From the NCBI GenBank assembly GCA_049514335.1, contig JBEKVE010000051.1, forward strand, positions 1 through 17,822: a stretch of DNA of 17,822 nt. Direction: 5' to 3'. The position numbers were made by a program, and so were the translations under genes. Under the pieces are notes generated by a model. The model ran no database searches, was not told the DNA's origin, and was given only the letters and a program-made list of their open reading frames with translations. Below, piece after piece: positions 15,907 through 17,822 of the stretch. How positions within the stretch are numbered: position 1 is the first letter of the stretch; each line of letters opens with the position of its first letter. Source of the stretch: JBEKVE01 sp049514335. GTDB taxonomy: Bacteria; Actinomycetota; Acidimicrobiia; Acidimicrobiales; UBA8190.

Positions 15907-15920
15907 TGGAATCCGTTCTA
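15907..15920. promoter_or_regulatory. Degenerate KstR-like operator TGGAAT-CC-GTTCTA
   Basis: TGGAATCCGTTCTA keeps the full right half (GTTCTA) and outer T/A of the operator found at 11167-11180, and differs in two bases of the left half. It lies between the divergent thioesterase and enoyl-CoA hydratase genes. TCTAAT (15917-15922) overlaps it as a possible -10 box for the hydratase. In M. tuberculosis echA19 is also a KstR-regulated gene, which supports the reading. Confidence 0.55.
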
Positions 15921-16035
15921 ATGTCGCCCCGGGCCGGTGCGACGCCCCAGGACCGCCGTCCGATCGGGGCCCGAACCGGCGCCGACGCCGGGATTGCACC
16001 GGCGTCACCAGGAACGACTCGTCGAGGAGACAGCT

Positions 16036-16830
16036 ATGCCCGGCACCGAGCACCTGACCTTCGAGCGCCAGGGGGCGACCGCCATCGTCACCATGAACAG
16101 GCCCGAGGCGAAGAACGCCCTCAGCCTCCCCATGCTGGTGGGGATGGTCGACGCCTGGCGCGAGATCGACGACAACGACGACATCCGCTGCGCCATCCTG
16201 ACCGGGGCGGGCGGCACCTTCTGCTCGGGTATGGACCTGAAGGCCATGTCGGGACCGGAGTCCGAGCAGTACCGGCACCGCCACGAGGAGGATCCGGACC
16301 TGCACTGGAAGGCCCTGCTGCGCCACTACCAGATGCGCAAGCCGCTGATCGCCGCTGTCGAGGGCTGGGCGGTTGCCGGCGGCACCGAGATCCTGCAGGC
16401 GACTGACATCCGGGTGGCGGGTGAGGGCGCCAAGTTCGGCGTGTTCGAAGCCCGCCGCGGGTTGTTCCCACTGGGGGGTTCGACGGTGCGACTCCGGCGC
16501 CAGATCCCCTTCACCGTGGCCATGGACCTGCTCCTCACGGCCCGGGAGGTGAGCGCCGAGGAGGCGCTGCGCATCGGTCTCATCGGCCGTGTGGTCCCCG
16601 ACGGGCGCGCCCTCGAGGAGGCACTCGGCGTGGCCGAGGTCATCTGCGCCAACGGTCCCCTGGCCGTCGAGGCCATCAAACGCTCCGTGCGCGAGACGGA
16701 AGGCGTACCCGAGGTCGAGGCGCTCAAGATCGAGCTCGAGATCGGATGGCCCATCTTCTCCACCGAGGACGCGGCGGAGGGGCAGAAGGCGTTCGCCCAG
16801 AAGCGCACGCCCGAGTACAAACGGCGGTGA
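16036..16830 (+). CDS. EchA19-like enoyl-CoA hydratase (crotonase family)
   Basis: This 264-residue crotonase has IVTMNRPEAKNALS (17-30) and the oxyanion-hole segments CSGMDLKA (63-70) and AVAGGTEILQATDIRVAGEGAKFG. Glu118 and Glu138 stand at the positions of the two catalytic glutamates of classical hydratases. The flow of motifs (GGTEILQ-TDIRVAGE-AKFG, LFPLGGSTVRLRRQIPFT, RSVRETEGVPEVEALKIE) follows M. tuberculosis EchA19, a hydratase for cholesterol side-chain enoyl-CoA esters. It adds water across the 2,3 double bond, the step before oxidation and thiolysis. The ATG has GAGGAG about 6 nt upstream; the frame is open further upstream but without a better start. A 4-nt overlap couples it to the next thioesterase. 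A steroid substrate is inferred, not shown. Confidence 0.9.
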   Translation: MPGTEHLTFERQGATAIVTMNRPEAKNALSLPMLVGMVDAWREIDDNDDIRCAILTGAGGTFCSGMDLKAMSGPESEQYRHRHEEDPDLHWKALLRHYQMRKPLIAAVEGWAVAGGTEILQATDIRVAGEGAKFGVFEARRGLFPLGGSTVRLRRQIPFTVAMDLLLTAREVSAEEALRIGLIGRVVPDGRALEEALGVAEVICANGPLAVEAIKRSVRETEGVPEVEALKIELEIGWPIFSTEDAAEGQKAFAQKRTPEYKRR

Positions 16831-17630
16831 CACCCGACCGGGAGCTCGGGGTCTCGGACTTCGGGATCTCCGTCGGCGGTCCGCCGGCAGCGTCGGACCC
16901 GACAACCCGCGGCGCAGGGAAGTCGGGGGACGGGACGGAGTCGGGGGTACCGACCGACCTCCGCTTCGAACTGGCCGCGCAGCTGCGTCGCGTGACGAGC
17001 GCCATGGTGGGCCTTCCCCTGTCGGACCCAGACATCACCGACGCCACCGATGCGGTCCGCCAGGTTGCGGACACCCTCGAAGCTCACGCCGGTCCGGGGC
17101 GCCGGCTTCGGGCCCAGCCCGACCCCGCCGGACATCCCCAAGAATTTTTCCCGACGAGTCCCGTGATCGGCTTCGCCAACCCCGTGGCGCCCCCGGTCGT
17201 GGTGGAGGGGGTCGACGGCGAGCTGCACGGCACCGCCTTCTTCGACTTCCAGTACGAGGGGCCGCCCACCTGTGTGCACGGTGGTGTCATCGCCATGGTC
17301 TTCGACGAGATGTTGGGGGCAGCCAACATCTTGGCGGGGAGCCCCGGCATGACTGGGACCCTCACCATCCGCTACCGCAAGCCCACGCCCCTGCGGACGC
17401 CCTTGCGTCTCGAGGCGCGTTTTCTGGGCCGCGACGGCCGAAAGATACGGACGTGGGGGGCGATCTACCACGACGACGTCATGACGGCTGAAGCCGAAGG
17501 GATCTTCATCGAGCTCATCCCCCAGCGCTTCCTGGCAATCGTGACGGAGCACTCCGACTCCCCGGAAGCGGTCGAGCAGGTCCGCGCCGACGCCCGCCGC
17601 CTCGGGTTCGCCGACGACACCTCGACCTGA
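16827..17630 (+). CDS. PaaI-type hotdog-fold thioesterase (second copy)
   Basis: This 267-residue protein starts at a GTG that overlaps the hydratase stop (GTGA), so translation is probably coupled. The first 50 residues or so are polar and poorly conserved. DLRFELAAQLRRVTSAMVGL forms a helix that parallels the N-terminus of the copy at 15063-15809. The hotdog domain shows FFDFQYEGPPTCVHGGVIAMVFDEMLGAANILAG, then LTIRYRKPTPLRTPLRLEARFLGRDGRKI and AEAEGIFIEL. The HGG and FDEMLG elements are intact, unlike in the first copy. It likely frees CoA from acyl-CoA intermediates made in the same pathway, in the cytoplasm. The substrate is unknown. A later in-frame start cannot be excluded because no ribosome site is visible. 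Confidence 0.87.
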   Translation: MTPDRELGVSDFGISVGGPPAASDPTTRGAGKSGDGTESGVPTDLRFELAAQLRRVTSAMVGLPLSDPDITDATDAVRQVADTLEAHAGPGRRLRAQPDPAGHPQEFFPTSPVIGFANPVAPPVVVEGVDGELHGTAFFDFQYEGPPTCVHGGVIAMVFDEMLGAANILAGSPGMTGTLTIRYRKPTPLRTPLRLEARFLGRDGRKIRTWGAIYHDDVMTAEAEGIFIELIPQRFLAIVTEHSDSPEAVEQVRADARRLGFADDTST

Positions 17631-17638
17631 GTTCGCCA

Positions 17639-17675
17639 GCAGGGTGAGCCCTCCGGGCGGGCCCGCCCACCCTGC
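17639..17675 (+). terminator. Possible terminator hairpin after the second thioesterase
   Basis: GCAGGGTG (17639-17646) pairs perfectly with CACCCTGC (17668-17675), 9 nt after the stop codon. The loop contains most of the 14-bp palindrome GGGCGGGCCCGCCC (17655-17668). No T-run follows, as is common in GC-rich actinobacteria. Confidence 0.5.
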
Positions 17676-17700
17676 CTGCGGCCTCGGCCGGCCACCGTCG

Positions 17701-17822
17701 CCTGCCTGACCGGCCCTGCCTGACCGGCCCTGCCTGACCGGCCCTGCCTGACCGGCCCTGCCTGACCGGCCCTGCCTGACCGGCCCTGCCTGACCGGCCC
17801 TGCCTGACCGGCCCTGCCTGAC
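17701..17822. repeat. 14-bp tandem repeat array running off the window
   Basis: The unit CCTGCCTGACCGGC is repeated without a mismatch about 8.7 times from 17701 to the last base. No open reading frame of interest covers it. The array begins 70 bp after the second thioesterase stop, and its full length is unknown because the window ends inside it. Confidence 0.97.

Noticed and set aside
17701..17822. CRISPR array at the end of the window
   Set aside because: The 14-bp units abut with no spacers and no cas gene is present, so this is a simple tandem repeat.

Overview
The window is very GC-rich DNA with dense, often overlapping genes. It looks like an actinobacterial chromosome, most likely Acidimicrobiia or a relative. 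That placement is an inference from three things: GTGA-type start/stop overlaps with high GC3, a secreted protein carrying GYW-VASDGG-FAFG repeats that I associate with this group, and steroid-type beta-oxidation genes behind a KstR-like palindrome. No tRNA, rRNA, CRISPR array, insertion sequence or phage gene was seen.

Left part, minus strand, 11006 down to 1. One co-directional run may form one or two operons. The first block (11006-5084) holds a GH4-family NAD-dependent glycosidase, a 3-hydroxyisobutyrate-dehydrogenase-type reductase, a class I aldolase of the DhnA/Cgl0159 type, an FGGY sugar kinase and a LarA-type (nickel-pincer) 2-hydroxyacid racemase/epimerase. Three of the four junctions are nearly or fully overlapping. 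The second block (4996-1) is a transport set: an unusual fusion of an MFS permease with a LivF-type ABC ATPase, a fused LivH-LivM permease, and the first 91 codons of a further gene that runs off the window. Together they read as uptake and breakdown of a glycoside or sugar acid: import, oxidative glycoside cleavage, epimerisation, phosphorylation, aldol cleavage, and reduction of the aldehyde. The substrate is not identified.

Middle, plus strand. A FadA5-like steroid 3-ketoacyl-CoA thiolase (11229-12389) is divergent from the GH4 gene. A perfect TAGAAC-AG-GTTCTA palindrome overlaps its probable -10 box. A 269-bp GC-rich, repeat-bearing spacer follows, then a secreted beta-propeller-like protein (12659-14947) whose C-terminus is three tandem 249-bp units, six repeats of 41/42 residues.

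Right part. A PaaI-type hotdog thioesterase on the minus strand is divergent from an EchA19-like enoyl-CoA hydratase, which overlaps by 4 nt with a second PaaI-type thioesterase. A degenerate copy of the same operator lies in the divergent promoter region. The FadA5-like, EchA19-like and operator signals together suggest sterol side-chain or related acyl-CoA catabolism under a KstR-like TetR repressor. The window ends inside a 14-bp tandem repeat of at least 8.7 copies.
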